NCBI RefSeq assembly: GCF_001277175.1
Contig: NZ_CP012257.1
Span: 744,001 to 808,000 of the forward strand
Origin: Cronobacter universalis NCTC 9529
GTDB taxonomy: Bacteria; Pseudomonadota; Gammaproteobacteria; Enterobacterales; Enterobacteriaceae
Length of the DNA: 64,000 nucleotides
Reading direction: 5' to 3'
Below are positions 34,048 to 45,481 of the stretch, piece after piece. The notes below the pieces were generated by a model that ran no database searches, had not been told where the DNA came from, and saw nothing but the letters and a program-made list of their open reading frames with translations. A program made the translations under genes and the position numbers. Each line of letters opens with the position of its first letter. Position 1 is the stretch's first letter.

Positions 34048-35772
34048 ATGGAGATGTTGTCTGGAGCCGAGATGGTCGTCCGATCGCTTATCGATCAGGG
34101 CGTAAAGCAAGTATTCGGTTACCCCGGTGGCGCGGTGCTCGATATTTATGACGCGCTACATACCGTTGGCGGGATTGATCATGTGCTGGTGCGCCATGAG
34201 CAAGCCGCGGTGCATATGGCAGATGGTCTGGCGCGCGCGACCGGCGAGGTGGGCGTGGTGCTGGTGACCTCAGGCCCTGGCGCCACCAACGCGATTACCG
34301 GTATCGCTACGGCTTACATGGACTCCATTCCGCTGGTGGTGCTGTCAGGCCAGGTCGCGACCTCGCTGATTGGCTACGACGCTTTCCAGGAGTGCGACAT
34401 GGTGGGGATCTCCCGCCCGGTGGTGAAGCACAGTTTCCTGGTGAAGCAAACCGAAGATATCCCGACGGTGCTCAAAAAGGCGTTCTGGCTCGCCGCCAGC
34501 GGCAGACCGGGCCCGGTCGTGGTCGATTTGCCGAAAGATATTCTCAACCCGGCGAAAAAACTGCCGTATGTCTGGCCGGAAACCGTCAGCATGCGCTCTT
34601 ACAACCCGACGACGCAGGGCCATAAAGGGCAGATCAAACGCGCCCTGCAAACCCTGATCGCCGCGAAAAAGCCGGTCATGTATGTGGGCGGCGGCGCGAT
34701 TACCGCCGCCTGTGAGAACGAACTGCGGGCGGTGGCGGAAAAACTCAACGTGCCGGTGGTCTCTTCATTAATGGGGCTGGGCGCGTTTCCGGGCACGCAC
34801 CGCCAGGCGCTGGGGATGCTCGGGATGCACGGCACCTTCGAAGCGAACATGACGATGCACAATGCGGACGTTATTTTCGCGGTCGGCGTGCGCTTTGACG
34901 ATCGCACCACCAACAATCTCGCGAAGTACTGCCCTGACGCCACCGTGCTGCATATCGATATCGACCCGACGTCTATCTCCAAAACCGTGGCGGCGGATGT
35001 GCCGATTGTCGGCGACGCGCGCCAGGTGCTGAACCAGATGCTGGAGCTGCTGGGTCAGGAAGAGAGTCAGCAGCCGCTGGACGATATTCGCGACTGGTGG
35101 CAGCACATTGAGCAGTGGCGCGCCCGTCAGTGTCTCAATTACGATCGCGAAAGCGGCAGCATTAAACCGCAGGCGGCCATCGAAACGATTTATCGTCTGA
35201 CCAACGGCGATGCCTATGTGACCTCTGATGTGGGTCAGCACCAGATGTTCGCGGCGCTCTATTACACCTTTGATAAACCGCGCCGCTGGATCAACTCCGG
35301 CGGGCTCGGCACGATGGGCTTCGGCCTGCCGGCGGCGCTCGGCGTGAAGCTCGCGCTACCGGAAGAAACGGTCGTGTGCGTGACCGGCGACGGCAGTATC
35401 CAGATGAACATTCAGGAGCTTTCCACCGCGCTGCAATATGAACTGCCGGTGCTGGTGCTTAACCTCAACAACCGCTACCTGGGCATGGTGAAGCAGTGGC
35501 AGGATATGATCTACTCCGGCCGCCACTCGCAGTCCTATATGGAATCGCTGCCGGATTTCGTCAAACTGGCGGAGGCTTACGGGCACATTGGGATTTCCAT
35601 CACCCGCCCGGAAGAGCTGGAAAGCAAACTCAGCGAGGCGCTGGAGCATGTGCGTAATAACCGGCTGGTGTTTGTCGATGTCACCGTGGACGGCACCGAG
35701 CACGTTTATCCGATGCAGGTTCGCGGCGGTGGAATGGATGAAATGTGGTTAAGCAAAACGGAGAGAACCTGA
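34048..35772 (+). CDS. ilvI: Acetolactate synthase III, catalytic subunit
   Basis: Makes acetolactate or acetohydroxybutyrate from pyruvate and 2-oxoacids in valine, leucine and isoleucine synthesis. The 574 residues match E. coli. Features are the glutamate loop [13 protein letters not shown] and [19 protein letters not shown] (catalytic Glu near 48), the FAD domain ([12 protein letters not shown]), and the TPP motif [16 protein letters not shown] followed by [12 protein letters not shown]. Its stop lies two bases before the ilvH ATG. Confidence 0.98.
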   Translation: MEMLSGAEMVVRSLIDQGVKQVFGYPGGAVLDIYDALHTVGGIDHVLVRHEQAAVHMADGLARATGEVGVVLVTSGPGATNAITGIATAYMDSIPLVVLSGQVATSLIGYDAFQECDMVGISRPVVKHSFLVKQTEDIPTVLKKAFWLAASGRPGPVVVDLPKDILNPAKKLPYVWPETVSMRSYNPTTQGHKGQIKRALQTLIAAKKPVMYVGGGAITAACENELRAVAEKLNVPVVSSLMGLGAFPGTHRQALGMLGMHGTFEANMTMHNADVIFAVGVRFDDRTTNNLAKYCPDATVLHIDIDPTSISKTVAADVPIVGDARQVLNQMLELLGQEESQQPLDDIRDWWQHIEQWRARQCLNYDRESGSIKPQAAIETIYRLTNGDAYVTSDVGQHQMFAALYYTFDKPRRWINSGGLGTMGFGLPAALGVKLALPEETVVCVTGDGSIQMNIQELSTALQYELPVLVLNLNNRYLGMVKQWQDMIYSGRHSQSYMESLPDFVKLAEAYGHIGISITRPEELESKLSEALEHVRNNRLVFVDVTVDGTEHVYPMQVRGGGMDEMWLSKTERT

Positions 35773-35774
35773 TT

Positions 35775-36266
35775 ATGCGCCGGATATTATCAGTATTGCT
35801 GGAAAACGAATCGGGCTCGTTGTCTCGTGTGATTGGGCTCTTCGCACAGCGCGGCTATAACATTGAAAGCCTGACCGTGGCGCCGACGGACGATCCGACG
35901 CTCTCCAGGATGACCATCCAGACCGTCGGTGACGAAAAAGTCCTTGAGCAGATCGAAAAGCAGCTGCATAAGCTGGTGGACGTGCTGCGCGTCAGCGAGC
36001 TGGGGCAGGGCGCGCATGTCGAGCGTGAGATCATGCTGGTGAAAATCCAGGCGAGCGGCTACGGGCGTGAAGAAGTCAAACGCAGCGCGGAGATTTTCCG
36101 CGGCCAGATTATCGACGTCACGCCGTCGCTCTACACCGTGCAGCTGGCGGGCACCAGCGAAAAGCTCGACGCGTTTCTCGCGAGCATTCGCGACGTGGCG
36201 AAAATTGTGGAAGTGGCGCGCTCCGGCGTGGTGGGCCTCTCCCGCGGCGAAAAGATCATGCGTTAA
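35775..36266 (+). CDS. ilvH: Acetolactate synthase III, regulatory subunit
   Basis: Confers valine feedback inhibition on IlvI. The 163 residues from the ATG at 35775 ([20 protein letters not shown]) form an ACT domain ([15 protein letters not shown]) and a C-terminal ACT-like domain ending [11 protein letters not shown]. In-frame codons upstream belong to the overlapping end of ilvI and were excluded. A strong terminator follows. Confidence 0.97.
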   Translation: MRRILSVLLENESGSLSRVIGLFAQRGYNIESLTVAPTDDPTLSRMTIQTVGDEKVLEQIEKQLHKLVDVLRVSELGQGAHVEREIMLVKIQASGYGREEVKRSAEIFRGQIIDVTPSLYTVQLAGTSEKLDAFLASIRDVAKIVEVARSGVVGLSRGEKIMR

Positions 36267-36292
36267 TCGTATTACCTGCTTGTTATGCATCC

Positions 36293-36317
36293 GCCCGGCG
36301 CCTGCCGGGCTTTTTTT
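36293..36317 (+). terminator. ilvIH rho-independent terminator
   Basis: Seven-bp GC stem GCCCGGC / GCCGGGC with loop GCCT, followed by seven Ts. Confidence 0.93.
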
Positions 36318-36349
36318 GCAGCGGGCGCGGCAGGCGCGCGCAAAAGCAG

Positions 36350-36378
36350 TTGCTCAGGGTACTATTCTGCGCTTAGAT
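36350..36378 (+). promoter_or_regulatory. Putative cra promoter
   Basis: TTGCTC (36350-36355), 17 bases, TTAGAT (36373-36378), placed between the ilvIH terminator and cra, giving a leader of about 55-60 bases. Assignment is by motif only. Confidence 0.45.
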
Positions 36379-36442
36379 GTTAAGGATTTTAACTTATAAC
36401 CCTTGAAAGGTTATGGAGTAACACTCTTGTTAAGGGGCAAAC

Positions 36443-37447
36443 GTGAAACTGGATGAAATCGCGCGGCTGGCTGGCGTGTCGCGCACCACGGCGAGCTATG
36501 TCATTAATGGAAAAGCCCGGCAGTACCGTGTGAGTGATAAAACCGTTGAGAAAGTGATGGCGGTGGTGCGCGAGCATAACTACCACCCGAACGCCGTCGC
36601 CGCTGGCCTGCGCGCGGGAAGAACGCGCTCCATTGGCCTGGTGATCCCCGATCTTGAAAACACCAGTTATACCCGCATCGCCAACTACCTCGAGCGCCAG
36701 GCGCGTCAGCGCGGATACCAGCTTCTTATCGCGTGTTCCGAAGATCAGCCGGATAACGAAATGCGCTGTATTGAGCATCTGCTGCAGCGCCAGGTCGACG
36801 CCATTATTGTTTCCACCTCTTTACCGCCGGAGCACCCGTTTTATCAGCGCTGGGCGAACGACGCGTTTCCGATTGTCGCGCTGGACCGGGCGCTGGATCG
36901 CGAGCATTTTACCAGCGTCGTCGGCGCCGACCAGGATGACGCAGAGATGCTGGCGAGCGAGCTGCGCACGTTCCCGGCCGAAACCGTACTGTATCTCGGC
37001 GCGCTGCCGGAACTCTCGGTGAGCTTCCTGCGCGAGCAGGGTTTCCGCACCGCGTGGAAAGACGACCCTCGCGAAGTGCACTTCCTTTATGCCAACAGCT
37101 ACGAGCGTGAAGCCGCCGCGGCGCTGTTTGAGAAGTGGCTGGAAACGCACCCGATGCCGCAGGCGCTGTTCACCACCTCTTTCGCCTTATTACAGGGCGT
37201 GATGGACGTGACGCTGAAGCGCGAAGGCCGACTGCCGTCGGAGCTCGCTATCGCGACGTTTGGCGATAACGAACTGCTCGATTTTCTGCAATGCCCGGTG
37301 CTCGCCGTGGCGCAGCGTCACCGCGATGTCGCGGAGCGCGTGCTGGAGCTGGTGCTGGCAAGCCTCGACGAGCCGCGCAAACCGCGGCCTGGCCTTACCC
37401 GCATCCGCCGTAATCTCTACCGTCGCGGCAGCTTAAGCCGCCGGTAA
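36443..37447 (+). CDS. cra: Catabolite repressor/activator Cra (FruR)
   Basis: LacI-family regulator that, when free of fructose phosphates, represses glycolytic and activates gluconeogenic genes. The 334 residues match E. coli. The N-terminal helix-turn-helix and hinge are [20 protein letters not shown] and [20 protein letters not shown]; the periplasmic-binding-like effector domain follows. The start is a GTG at 36443, with AAGGGG upstream. Confidence 0.98.
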   Translation: MKLDEIARLAGVSRTTASYVINGKARQYRVSDKTVEKVMAVVREHNYHPNAVAAGLRAGRTRSIGLVIPDLENTSYTRIANYLERQARQRGYQLLIACSEDQPDNEMRCIEHLLQRQVDAIIVSTSLPPEHPFYQRWANDAFPIVALDRALDREHFTSVVGADQDDAEMLASELRTFPAETVLYLGALPELSVSFLREQGFRTAWKDDPREVHFLYANSYEREAAAALFEKWLETHPMPQALFTTSFALLQGVMDVTLKREGRLPSELAIATFGDNELLDFLQCPVLAVAQRHRDVAERVLELVLASLDEPRKPRPGLTRIRRNLYRRGSLSRR

Positions 37448-37466
37448 TAGCGGGTGAAAAACGAGA

Positions 37467-37494
37467 AAAAGGCAGCTTCGGCTGCCTTTTCTTT
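37467..37494 (+). terminator. cra rho-independent terminator
   Basis: Ten-bp stem AAAAGGCAGC / GCTGCCTTTT with a stable TTCG tetraloop, then CTTTT. The A-rich left side could also work on the other strand. Confidence 0.93.
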
Positions 37495-37935
37495 TGATTC
37501 GGATAAATCCGGCGCCTTTTTACACATTCTGACACTCTTCCTTCTCATTGCGCAGAAACGATGCGGCGTATCGTATTAGTGGTAACCAATCATTTCTTAT
37601 GTGTACATTTGTAACCATCACAAGCCATAAAATGACTGACAGAAGGGTTTTAATTTCAGGCGGTTCCCGAACGGCGGAGAAAAGCGAGCTAAACCACAGC
37701 TGACGCTGTTAACTCCAGGGCTTTTACCTTAAAATGCCGCTCGCGTCGCAAACTCAACACTTAGTCCTCTTCACCGATCGTATTAAGTGGTTTTTAACGG
37801 TCCTGTGTGTATTCGTCATTTTTCTTACAAATATTCATAGCGTTAATTTTGCCTCGTCAGGATGGCAGGGATTTTATTTGCCGCTTTCTCTTTGTCAGCG
37901 CCGAATCTTTTGTTGAAGGCTGCCCCGGTGCTGGC
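37495..37935. other. cra-mraZ intergenic region
   Basis: About 440 bases before the mraZ promoter, less GC-rich than the genes around it. A 60-codon frame (37734-37916, plus) with one hydrophobic stretch (WFLTVLCVFVIFLTNIH) is open, but I see no good ribosome site and do not recognise it, so I do not call it a gene. No hairpin terminator or RNA gene is recognised here. Confidence 0.6.
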
Positions 37936-37965
37936 TTGACAAGCTTTTCCTCCGCTCCGTAAACT
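37936..37965 (+). promoter_or_regulatory. Main dcw cluster promoter (Pmra)
   Basis: TTGACA (37936-37941), 18 bases, TAAACT (37960-37965). From memory the segment TTGACAAGCTTTTCCTC is the same as in the E. coli mraZ promoter. It should drive transcription through most of the dcw cluster. Confidence 0.85.
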
Positions 37966-37973
37966 CCGGTGGG

Positions 37974-37998
37974 TGGGATTTTGTGGGATAAAGTGGTG
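37974..37998 (+). promoter_or_regulatory. MraZ operator repeats
   Basis: Three direct repeats TGGGA, TGGGA and TGGTG start at 37974, 37984 and 37994, exactly 10 bp apart, between the -10 and the mraZ start. MraZ binds such TGGGA-N5 repeats and represses its own operon. Confidence 0.8.
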
Positions 37999-38026
37999 AA
38001 AAAGGGCAGAGCTCAGTGAGGCTTTA

Positions 38027-38485
38027 ATGTTTCGTGGCGCAACGTTGGTGAATCTCGACAGCAAAGGGCGGTTATCCGTTCCGACGCGCTATCGCGATTT
38101 GCTGAACGACGCCTCGTCCGGCCAGATGGTTTCCACCATCGATATTCACCATCCCTGCCTGTTGCTTTATACCCTGCCCGAATGGGTCATTATCGAACAA
38201 AAATTGTCGCGTCTGTCGAGCATGAACCCCGCAGAACGTCGCGTGCAGCGCCTGCTGCTGGGCCATGCCAGCGAATGCCAGATGGACAGCGCGGGCCGTC
38301 TTTTATTAGCACCCGTTTTACGGCAACACGCCGGATTGACCAAACAAGTGATGCTGGTCGGGCAGTTCAATAAATTTGAGCTGTGGGACGAAGTGACCTG
38401 GCATCAACAGGTCAGGGAAGACATCGACGCTGAGCAGTCATCTTCTGAAGTGTTGTCGGAGCGGCTGCAGGATTTGTCTTTATAA
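38027..38485 (+). CDS. mraZ: Transcriptional regulator MraZ
   Basis: First gene of the dcw cluster; an AbrB-like DNA-binding protein that represses the cluster. The 152 residues contain two swapped-hairpin repeats, beginning [20 protein letters not shown] (about 5-24) and [20 protein letters not shown] (about 84-103). Its TGGGA operator lies 30-50 bases upstream. Three bases separate it from rsmH. Confidence 0.97.
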   Translation: MFRGATLVNLDSKGRLSVPTRYRDLLNDASSGQMVSTIDIHHPCLLLYTLPEWVIIEQKLSRLSSMNPAERRVQRLLLGHASECQMDSAGRLLLAPVLRQHAGLTKQVMLVGQFNKFELWDEVTWHQQVREDIDAEQSSSEVLSERLQDLSL

Positions 38486-38488
38486 AAT

Positions 38489-39430
38489 ATGATGGAAAAT
38501 TATAAACATACGACGGTGCTCCTGGACGAGGCCGTTAACGGCCTGAATATACGTCCAGACGGCATTTACATTGACGGCACCTTTGGCCGCGGCGGACACT
38601 CGCGTCTTATCCTCTCTCAACTGGGCGAACAAGGCCGTTTACTGGCGATCGATCGCGATCCGCAGGCGATCGCGGCGGCCGCCGCCATTGACGATCCGCG
38701 TTTTTCCATCATTCACGGCCCTTTCTCGGCGCTGGGCGACTATGTCCGCGAACGCGAATTACAGGGCAAAATCGACGGCATTCTTCTCGATCTCGGCGTT
38801 TCATCGCCGCAGCTTGACGACCCTGAGCGCGGCTTCTCCTTTATGCGCGACGGCCCGCTGGACATGCGCATGGATCCCACCCGTGGACAATCGGCCGCCG
38901 AATGGCTGCGCAACGCGGAAGAAGCGGATATCGCCTGGGTGCTGAAGACCTTCGGCGAAGAGCGCTTCGCAAAACGTATCGCGCGCGCCATCGTCGAGCG
39001 CAACCGCGAACTGCCCATGACCCGCACCAAAGAGCTGGCGGAGGTCGTGGCCGCCGCGACGCCGGTCAAAGATAAGTTCAAACATCCCGCCACCCGCACT
39101 TTCCAGGCGGTACGCATCTGGGTGAACAGCGAACTTGAAGAGATTGAGCAGGCGCTGAAAGGCGCGGTAGAGGTACTGGCGCCGGGCGGACGCCTTTCGG
39201 TTATCAGCTTCCACTCGCTGGAAGATCGCCTGGTGAAACGTTTTATGCGCGAGCAGAGCCGCGGGCCGCAGGTACCGGCAGGACTGCCGATGACCGAAGC
39301 GCAGTTACAGAAGCTCGGCGGTCGCGATCTGCGCGCGCTGGGCAAAATGATGCCGGGCGAGGCGGAAGTGGCTGAGAACCCGCGCGCGCGCAGCTCCGTA
39401 TTACGTGTCGCCGAGAGGACGGGCGCATGA
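38489..39430 (+). CDS. rsmH: 16S rRNA m4C1402 methyltransferase
   Basis: Adds the N4-methyl group to C1402 in the P-site of 16S rRNA (older name MraW). The 313 residues equal E. coli. The SAM site [15 protein letters not shown] lies at about 28-42, with [18 protein letters not shown] and the C-terminal [16 protein letters not shown]. It overlaps ftsL by four bases. Confidence 0.98.
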   Translation: MMENYKHTTVLLDEAVNGLNIRPDGIYIDGTFGRGGHSRLILSQLGEQGRLLAIDRDPQAIAAAAAIDDPRFSIIHGPFSALGDYVRERELQGKIDGILLDLGVSSPQLDDPERGFSFMRDGPLDMRMDPTRGQSAAEWLRNAEEADIAWVLKTFGEERFAKRIARAIVERNRELPMTRTKELAEVVAAATPVKDKFKHPATRTFQAVRIWVNSELEEIEQALKGAVEVLAPGGRLSVISFHSLEDRLVKRFMREQSRGPQVPAGLPMTEAQLQKLGGRDLRALGKMMPGEAEVAENPRARSSVLRVAERTGA

Positions 39431-39792
39431 TAAGCCGGGTGACAGAGACCTTAAGCAAAGTAACCGGATCGCTTAGCAGCACGGAACGCCATGCGCTGCC
39501 TGCTGTGATCGGCGGCGATCTTCTGCGCTACGGGAAACTGCCGCTCTGTCTGTTTATCGCCATTATCGTGACCGCGATTTTCGTGGTCACTACCGCGCAC
39601 CACACTCGCCTGCTCACCGCGCAGCGCGAGCAGCTGGTGCTGGAACGCGATGCGCTGGATATCGAATGGCGCAACCTGATCCTTGAAGAAAACGCGCTCG
39701 GCGATCACAGCCGGGTTGAACGGGTCGCAACGGAAAAGCTGCAAATGCAGCATGTCGATCCTTCGCAGGAAAATATTGTGGTGCAGAAATAA
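39427..39792 (+). CDS. ftsL: Cell division protein FtsL
   Basis: The 121-residue bitopic membrane protein forms the FtsQLB subcomplex that links early and late divisome proteins. A short cytoplasmic N-terminus is followed by one membrane helix ([20 protein letters not shown], about 38-57) and a periplasmic leucine-zipper-like coiled coil. Length matches E. coli. Start overlaps the rsmH stop. Confidence 0.97.
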   Translation: MISRVTETLSKVTGSLSSTERHALPAVIGGDLLRYGKLPLCLFIAIIVTAIFVVTTAHHTRLLTAQREQLVLERDALDIEWRNLILEENALGDHSRVERVATEKLQMQHVDPSQENIVVQK

Positions 39793-39807
39793 GGACTGAC
39801 CAGGCGA

Positions 39808-41574
39808 ATGAAAGCAGCAGCAAAGACGCTTAAACCAAAACGTCAGGAAGAACAGGCCAACTTTATCAGTTGGCGTTTTGCGTTGCTCTGCGGCTGCATT
39901 TTGCTGGCTCTGGCGTTTCTGCTGGCGCGCGTCGCCTGGTTGCAGATTATCGACCCGGACATGCTGGTGCGTCAGGGCGATATGCGCTCGCTGCGCGTGC
40001 AGGAAGTCTCCACCGCGCGCGGCATGATAACCGACCGCTCCGGCCGACCGCTCGCGGTCAGCGTGCCGGTAAAAGCGATCTGGGCCGATCCGAAAGAGCT
40101 GCACGACGCGGGCGGCATCACGCTCGATAACCGCTGGAAGGCGCTCTCCGACGCGCTGAAAATCCCGCTCGATCAGCTCGCCGCGCGCGTTAACGCCAAC
40201 CCGAAAGGCCGCTTTATTTACCTTGCGCGTCAGGTAAACCCTGATATCGGCGACTACATCAAAAAGCTCAAGCTCCCTGGCATCCATCTGCGTGAAGAGT
40301 CGCGCCGTTACTATCCTTCCGGCGCAGTGACCGCTCACCTCATCGGCTTTACCAACGTCGACAGCCAGGGGATCGAGGGCGTCGAAAAAAGCTTTGATAA
40401 ATGGCTCACCGGCCAGCCCGGCGAGCGTATCGTGCGTAAAGACCGCTATGGCCGCGTCATTGAGGATATCTCCTCGACCGACAGCCAGGCGGCGCACAAC
40501 CTGGCGCTCAGCATCGACGAACGTCTCCAGGCGCTGGTTTACCGCGAGCTTAACAACGCCGTGGCGTTTAACAAGGCGGAATCCGGCAGCGCCGTGCTGG
40601 TGGATGTGAATACCGGCGAAGTGCTGGCGATGGCCAACAGCCCGTCCTATAACCCGAACAACATCACCGGTACGCCGAAAGACGTGATGCGTAACCGCAC
40701 CATTACCGACGTTTTCGAACCGGGTTCTACCGTGAAACCGATGGTGGTGATGACGGCGCTGCAGCGCGGCGTGGTGCAGGAAAATACGGTGCTTAACACC
40801 GTGCCGTACCGCATTAATGGTCACGAAATTAAAGACGTCGCCCGCTACAGCGAGCTGACGCTCACCGGGGTGTTACAGAAGTCGAGTAACGTCGGGGTTT
40901 CCAAACTGGCGTTAGCGATGCCCTCCTCAGCGTTAGTAGATACTTACTCACGCTTTGGACTCGGAAAGTCGACCAATCTGGGGCTGGTCGGAGAACGCAG
41001 TGGCTTATTTCCACAAAAACAACGGTGGTCTGACATAGAGAGGGCCACCTTCTCATTCGGCTACGGGCTAATGGTAACCCCGTTACAGTTAGCGCGAGTC
41101 TACGCGACCATCGGCAGCTACGGCGTCTACCGCCCGCTGTCGATTACTAAAGTCGATCCGCCCGTGCCGGGCGAGCGCATTTTCCCGGAATCTATCGTGC
41201 GCACCGTGGTGCATATGATGGAAAGCGTGGCGCTGCCTGGCGGCGGCGGCGTGAAGGCGGCCATCAAGGGCTACCGCATTGCGATTAAAACCGGTACGGC
41301 GAAAAAAGTCGGGCCGGACGGGCGATACATCAACAAATACATTGCTTACACCGCAGGCGTTGCACCTGCCAGCAATCCGCGTTTCGCGCTGGTGGTGGTG
41401 ATTAACGATCCGCAGGCGGGCAAATACTACGGCGGCGCCGTTTCCGCGCCGGTCTTCGGTGCCATCATGGGCGGCGTGCTGCGCACCATGAACATCGAGC
41501 CGGACGCGCTGACAACGGGCGAAAAAAGTGAATTCGTAATTAATCGAGAAGAGGGAACAGGTGGCAGATCGTAA
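39808..41574 (+). CDS. ftsI: Septal transpeptidase FtsI (PBP3)
   Basis: Cross-links septal peptidoglycan; a beta-lactam target. The 588 residues equal E. coli. A membrane anchor ([20 protein letters not shown], about 20-40) precedes the non-catalytic pedestal domain and the transpeptidase domain with STVK in EPGSTVKPM (Ser near 307), SSN in QKSSNVGVS (near 359) and KTGT in AIKTGTAKK (near 494). Its end overlaps the murE start by 14 bases. Confidence 0.98.
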   Translation: MKAAAKTLKPKRQEEQANFISWRFALLCGCILLALAFLLARVAWLQIIDPDMLVRQGDMRSLRVQEVSTARGMITDRSGRPLAVSVPVKAIWADPKELHDAGGITLDNRWKALSDALKIPLDQLAARVNANPKGRFIYLARQVNPDIGDYIKKLKLPGIHLREESRRYYPSGAVTAHLIGFTNVDSQGIEGVEKSFDKWLTGQPGERIVRKDRYGRVIEDISSTDSQAAHNLALSIDERLQALVYRELNNAVAFNKAESGSAVLVDVNTGEVLAMANSPSYNPNNITGTPKDVMRNRTITDVFEPGSTVKPMVVMTALQRGVVQENTVLNTVPYRINGHEIKDVARYSELTLTGVLQKSSNVGVSKLALAMPSSALVDTYSRFGLGKSTNLGLVGERSGLFPQKQRWSDIERATFSFGYGLMVTPLQLARVYATIGSYGVYRPLSITKVDPPVPGERIFPESIVRTVVHMMESVALPGGGGVKAAIKGYRIAIKTGTAKKVGPDGRYINKYIAYTAGVAPASNPRFALVVVINDPQAGKYYGGAVSAPVFGAIMGGVLRTMNIEPDALTTGEKSEFVINREEGTGGRS

Positions 41575-43048
41575 TTTGCGCGACCTTCTCGCTCCGTGGG
41601 TGGCTGGTCTGCCTGCGCGAGCTCTGCGGGAGATGACCCTGGACAGCCGCGTGGCGGCAGCGGGGGATCTCTTTGTGGCGGTGGTCGGTCATCAGGCGGA
41701 CGGGCGTCGGTATATCCCGCAGGCGATAGCGCAAGGTGTAGCTGCCATCGTCGCCGAAGCGAAAGGCGAGGCGACGGACGGCGAAGTCCGTGAAATCCAC
41801 GGCGTGCCGGTTATCTATTTAAGCCAGCTTAACGAGCGTCTCTCGGCGCTGGCGGGGCGTTTTTATGGTGAGCCATCCGATCGTCTGCGTCTGATTGGCG
41901 TGACGGGCACCAACGGCAAAACCACCACCACGCAGCTTATCGCGCAGTGGTGTCAGCGGCTTGGCGAAACCAGCGCCGTGATGGGCACGGTAGGCAACGG
42001 GCTGCTGGGTAAAGTGATCCCGGCGGAAAACACCACGGGCTCGGCGGTGGACGTTCAGCATGTGCTGTCAGGGCTCGCCGCGCAGGGCGCGACCGTGGCC
42101 GCGATGGAAGTTTCTTCCCACGGGCTGGTACAGCATCGCGTGGCGGCGCTGAAGTTCGCCGCCACGGTATTTACCAATTTAAGCCGCGATCATCTCGACT
42201 ATCACGGCGATATGGAACATTACGAAGCGGCGAAATGGCTGCTGTTTTCCGCGCACCATTACGGGCAGGCGGTGATCAACGCCGATGATGAGGTGGGCCG
42301 CCGGTGGCTGGCGAAGCTGCCGGACGCCGTCGCAGTGTCGATGGAAAACAACATTAATCCAGACTGTCACGGCCGCTGGCTGCGCGCGGATGCGGTGGAG
42401 TATCACGACCGCGGCGCGACGCTGCGCTTTAGCTCCTCCTGGGGCGATGGCGAAATTGAAAGCCGCCTGATGGGAGCGTTTAACGTCAGCAACCTGTTGC
42501 TGGCGCTCGGCACGCTGCTGGCGCTCGGTTACCCGCTCGCCGCGTTGCTTGAAAGCGCGCCGCGCCTCCAGCCGGTCAATGGCCGCATGGAAGTGTTCAG
42601 CGCGCCGGGCAAACCAACCGTGGTGGTCGATTACGCCCACACGCCGGACGCGCTCGAAAAAGCATTGCAGGCCGCGCGTCTGCACTGCGCGGGCAAGCTC
42701 TGGTGTGTGTTCGGCTGCGGCGGCGATCGCGATAAAGGCAAACGCCCGCTGATGGGCGCGATTGCCGAGCAATTCGCCGATGTCGTGGTGGTCACTGATG
42801 ACAACCCGCGCACCGAAGATCCGAAGGCGATCATCGCCGATATCCTGACCGGTATGCTGGATGCGGGCCGCGCGCGGGTCGTTGAAGGCCGCGCCGAAGC
42901 CGTAACCAACGCTATTATGCAGGCGGCGGAAAACGACGTCGTGCTGCTGGCGGGCAAAGGCCATGAGGATTACCAGATTGTCGGCACCCGCCGACTTGAT
43001 TATTCCGACCGCGTCACCGCGGCGCGTCTGCTGGGAGCAGTGGCATGA
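41561..43048 (+). CDS. murE: UDP-MurNAc-tripeptide synthetase (meso-DAP adding)
   Basis: Adds meso-diaminopimelate to UDP-MurNAc-L-Ala-D-Glu. The 495 residues equal E. coli. The ATP motif is [14 protein letters not shown] (about 114-127) and the meso-DAP recognition motif is DDNPRTEDP (near 413). The start is a GTG within the end of ftsI, preceded by GAGGGA. Confidence 0.98.
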   Translation: MADRNLRDLLAPWVAGLPARALREMTLDSRVAAAGDLFVAVVGHQADGRRYIPQAIAQGVAAIVAEAKGEATDGEVREIHGVPVIYLSQLNERLSALAGRFYGEPSDRLRLIGVTGTNGKTTTTQLIAQWCQRLGETSAVMGTVGNGLLGKVIPAENTTGSAVDVQHVLSGLAAQGATVAAMEVSSHGLVQHRVAALKFAATVFTNLSRDHLDYHGDMEHYEAAKWLLFSAHHYGQAVINADDEVGRRWLAKLPDAVAVSMENNINPDCHGRWLRADAVEYHDRGATLRFSSSWGDGEIESRLMGAFNVSNLLLALGTLLALGYPLAALLESAPRLQPVNGRMEVFSAPGKPTVVVDYAHTPDALEKALQAARLHCAGKLWCVFGCGGDRDKGKRPLMGAIAEQFADVVVVTDDNPRTEDPKAIIADILTGMLDAGRARVVEGRAEAVTNAIMQAAENDVVLLAGKGHEDYQIVGTRRLDYSDRVTAARLLGAVA

Positions 43049-44403
43049 TTCGCGTATCTCTGAGCCAGCTTGCCGTCATTCTGAAAGGCGAGCTGCACGG
43101 CGCCGATGCTGATATCGACGCGGTAACGACCGACACCCGCAAACTGACGCCAGGCTGCCTGTTTGTGGCGCTGAAAGGCGAGCGTTTCGACGCGCACGAT
43201 TTTGCAGGCCAGGCGCAGGCGGGCGGCGCGGGCGCGCTGCTGGTAAGCCGCAAGCTGGATATCGACCTGCCGCAACTGGTGGTCGCCGACACGCGTTTGG
43301 CGTTTGGCGAACTGGCGGCGTGGGTCAGACAACAGGTGCCCGCGCGCGTAGTCGCGCTGACGGGATCTTCCGGCAAAACCTCGGTGAAAGAGATGACCGC
43401 CGCCATTCTTGGCGAGTGCGGCAACACGCTTTACACCGCAGGCAACCTGAATAATGACATCGGCGTACCGATGACGCTGCTGCGCCTCACGCCGGAGCAT
43501 GAGTACGCGGTAATTGAGCTTGGCGCGAACCATCAGGGCGAAATCGCCTGGACCGTGAGCCTGACTCGCCCGGAAGCCGCGCTGGTTAACAACCTGGCGG
43601 CGGCGCATCTGGAAGGTTTCGGCTCGCTCGCGGGCGTGGCAAAAGCCAAAGGCGAGATCTTCACTGGCTTGCCGGCAAACGGCATCGCGATTCTGAACGC
43701 TGATAATAACGACTGGCTGAACTGGCAGAGCGTCATTGGCGATCGCAAGGTCTGGCGCTTCTCGCCGAATCTCGACACCAGCGATTTCAGCGCCACCAAT
43801 ATCCATATCACCAGCCACGGCACCGAATTTACGCTGCGTACGCCAACGGGCGACGTGGATGTTCTGCTGCCGCTGCCAGGGCGTCACAATATCGCCAACG
43901 CGCTCGCGGCTTCGGCGCTGTCGATGGCCGTCGGCGCGCCGCTTGAGGCGATTAAAGCCGGGCTTGCGAAGCTTAAAGCAGTGCCAGGACGTCTGTTCCC
44001 GGTGCATCTCGGCGAAAACCAGCTGCTGCTGGATGACAGCTACAACGCCAACGTCGGTTCCATGACCGCGGCCGCGCAGGTGCTCTCTGAAATGCCGGGC
44101 TACCGCGTGATGGTGGTGGGCGACATGGCGGAGCTCGGCGATGAAGCCGAAGCGTGCCATCAGCAGGTGGGCGAAGCGGCGAAAGCAGCAGGCATCGATA
44201 AAGTCCTGAGCGTCGGCACGCTCAGCGAAGGCATCAGCCGCGCCAGCGGCGTGGGCGAACATTTCCGCGATAAGCAGGCCGTGATTGCGCGCCTGAAGAC
44301 GCTTATCAACGAGCATTCCATCATTACCCTTTTAGTGAAAGGTTCACGTAGTGCCGCCATGGAAGAGGTGGTGCGCGCATTACAGGAGAACAGGACATGT
44401 TAG
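43045..44403 (+). CDS. murF: UDP-MurNAc-pentapeptide synthetase MurF
   Basis: Adds D-Ala-D-Ala to the UDP-MurNAc tripeptide, completing the cytoplasmic pentapeptide. The 452 residues equal E. coli. The Mur ligase ATP site is [13 protein letters not shown] (about 105-117), with central-domain [12 protein letters not shown] and C-terminal [11 protein letters not shown]. Overlaps murE by four bases (ATGA) and mraY by seven. Confidence 0.98.
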   Translation: MIRVSLSQLAVILKGELHGADADIDAVTTDTRKLTPGCLFVALKGERFDAHDFAGQAQAGGAGALLVSRKLDIDLPQLVVADTRLAFGELAAWVRQQVPARVVALTGSSGKTSVKEMTAAILGECGNTLYTAGNLNNDIGVPMTLLRLTPEHEYAVIELGANHQGEIAWTVSLTRPEAALVNNLAAAHLEGFGSLAGVAKAKGEIFTGLPANGIAILNADNNDWLNWQSVIGDRKVWRFSPNLDTSDFSATNIHITSHGTEFTLRTPTGDVDVLLPLPGRHNIANALAASALSMAVGAPLEAIKAGLAKLKAVPGRLFPVHLGENQLLLDDSYNANVGSMTAAAQVLSEMPGYRVMVVGDMAELGDEAEACHQQVGEAAKAAGIDKVLSVGTLSEGISRASGVGEHFRDKQAVIARLKTLINEHSIITLLVKGSRSAAMEEVVRALQENRTC

Positions 44404-45479
44404 TGTGGCTGGCCGAGCATCTGGTCAAATATTATTCCGGCTTTAACGTCTTTTCGTATCTGACGTTTCGCGCCATCGTCAGCCTGCTGACCGCGCTGTT
44501 TATCTCCTTATGGATGGGGCCGCGCCTGATCGCGCATTTACAGAAGCTTTCTTTCGGGCAGGTTGTGCGTAACGACGGCCCGGAGTCGCATTTCAGCAAA
44601 CGCGGTACGCCGACCATGGGCGGCATCATGATCCTCACCTCTATTGTGGTGTCGGTGCTGCTGTGGGCTTATCCGTCGAACCCGTATGTCTGGTGCGTGC
44701 TGTTTGTGCTGGTCGGTTACGGCGCGGTGGGCTTCGTTGACGATTACCGCAAAGTGGTGCGTAAAGACACCAAAGGCCTGATCGCCCGCTGGAAGTATTT
44801 CTGGATGTCTGTGATTGCCCTGACGGTGGCGTTTGCGCTCTACATTACCGGTAAAGGCACGCCTGCGACGGAGCTGGTGGTGCCGTTCTTTAAAGACGTG
44901 ATGCCGCAGCTCGGCATTTTCTATGTGCTGCTCGCCTATTTCGTGATTGTCGGCACCGGCAACGCGGTAAACCTGACCGACGGTCTGGACGGCCTCGCCA
45001 TTATGCCCACCGTGCTGGTGGCGGGCGGTTTCGCGCTGGTGGCGTGGGCGACAGGTAACATGAATTTCGCAAGCTATCTGCATATCCCGTATCTGCGTCA
45101 CGCGGGTGAACTGGTGATTGTCTGCACCGCGATTGTCGGCGCGGGCCTCGGCTTTTTATGGTTCAACACCTATCCGGCGCAGGTCTTCATGGGCGATGTC
45201 GGCTCGCTGGCGTTAGGCGGCGCGCTCGGCATTATCGCCGTGCTGCTGCGTCAGGAGTTCCTGCTGGTGATTATGGGCGGCGTTTTCGTGGTGGAAACCC
45301 TGTCGGTCATTCTGCAGGTCGGCTCCTTTAAGCTGCGCGGACAGCGCATTTTCCGCATGGCGCCTATTCATCATCACTATGAACTGAAAGGCTGGCCGGA
45401 GCCGCGCGTGATTGTGCGCTTCTGGGTGATTTCGCTGATGCTGGTGCTGATTGGCCTGGCTACGCTTAAGGTACGTTAA
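44397..45479 (+). CDS. mraY: Phospho-MurNAc-pentapeptide translocase MraY
   Basis: Transfers phospho-MurNAc-pentapeptide to undecaprenyl phosphate to make lipid I at the inner membrane. The 360 residues with about ten membrane segments equal E. coli. Catalytic aspartates are in GFVDDYRKV (about 114-122) and [10 protein letters not shown], and the HHHYE motif is near 324-328. Two bases separate it from murD. Confidence 0.98.
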   Translation: MLVWLAEHLVKYYSGFNVFSYLTFRAIVSLLTALFISLWMGPRLIAHLQKLSFGQVVRNDGPESHFSKRGTPTMGGIMILTSIVVSVLLWAYPSNPYVWCVLFVLVGYGAVGFVDDYRKVVRKDTKGLIARWKYFWMSVIALTVAFALYITGKGTPATELVVPFFKDVMPQLGIFYVLLAYFVIVGTGNAVNLTDGLDGLAIMPTVLVAGGFALVAWATGNMNFASYLHIPYLRHAGELVIVCTAIVGAGLGFLWFNTYPAQVFMGDVGSLALGGALGIIAVLLRQEFLLVIMGGVFVVETLSVILQVGSFKLRGQRIFRMAPIHHHYELKGWPEPRVIVRFWVISLMLVLIGLATLKVR

Positions 45480-45481
45480 AC

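Noticed and set aside
39451..40824. 457-codon minus-strand frame opposite ftsL and ftsI
   Set aside because: Shadow of GC-rich codon use. The Arg/His/Gln-rich composition is typical of antisense translation, and the sense strand is an essential gene with all motifs.
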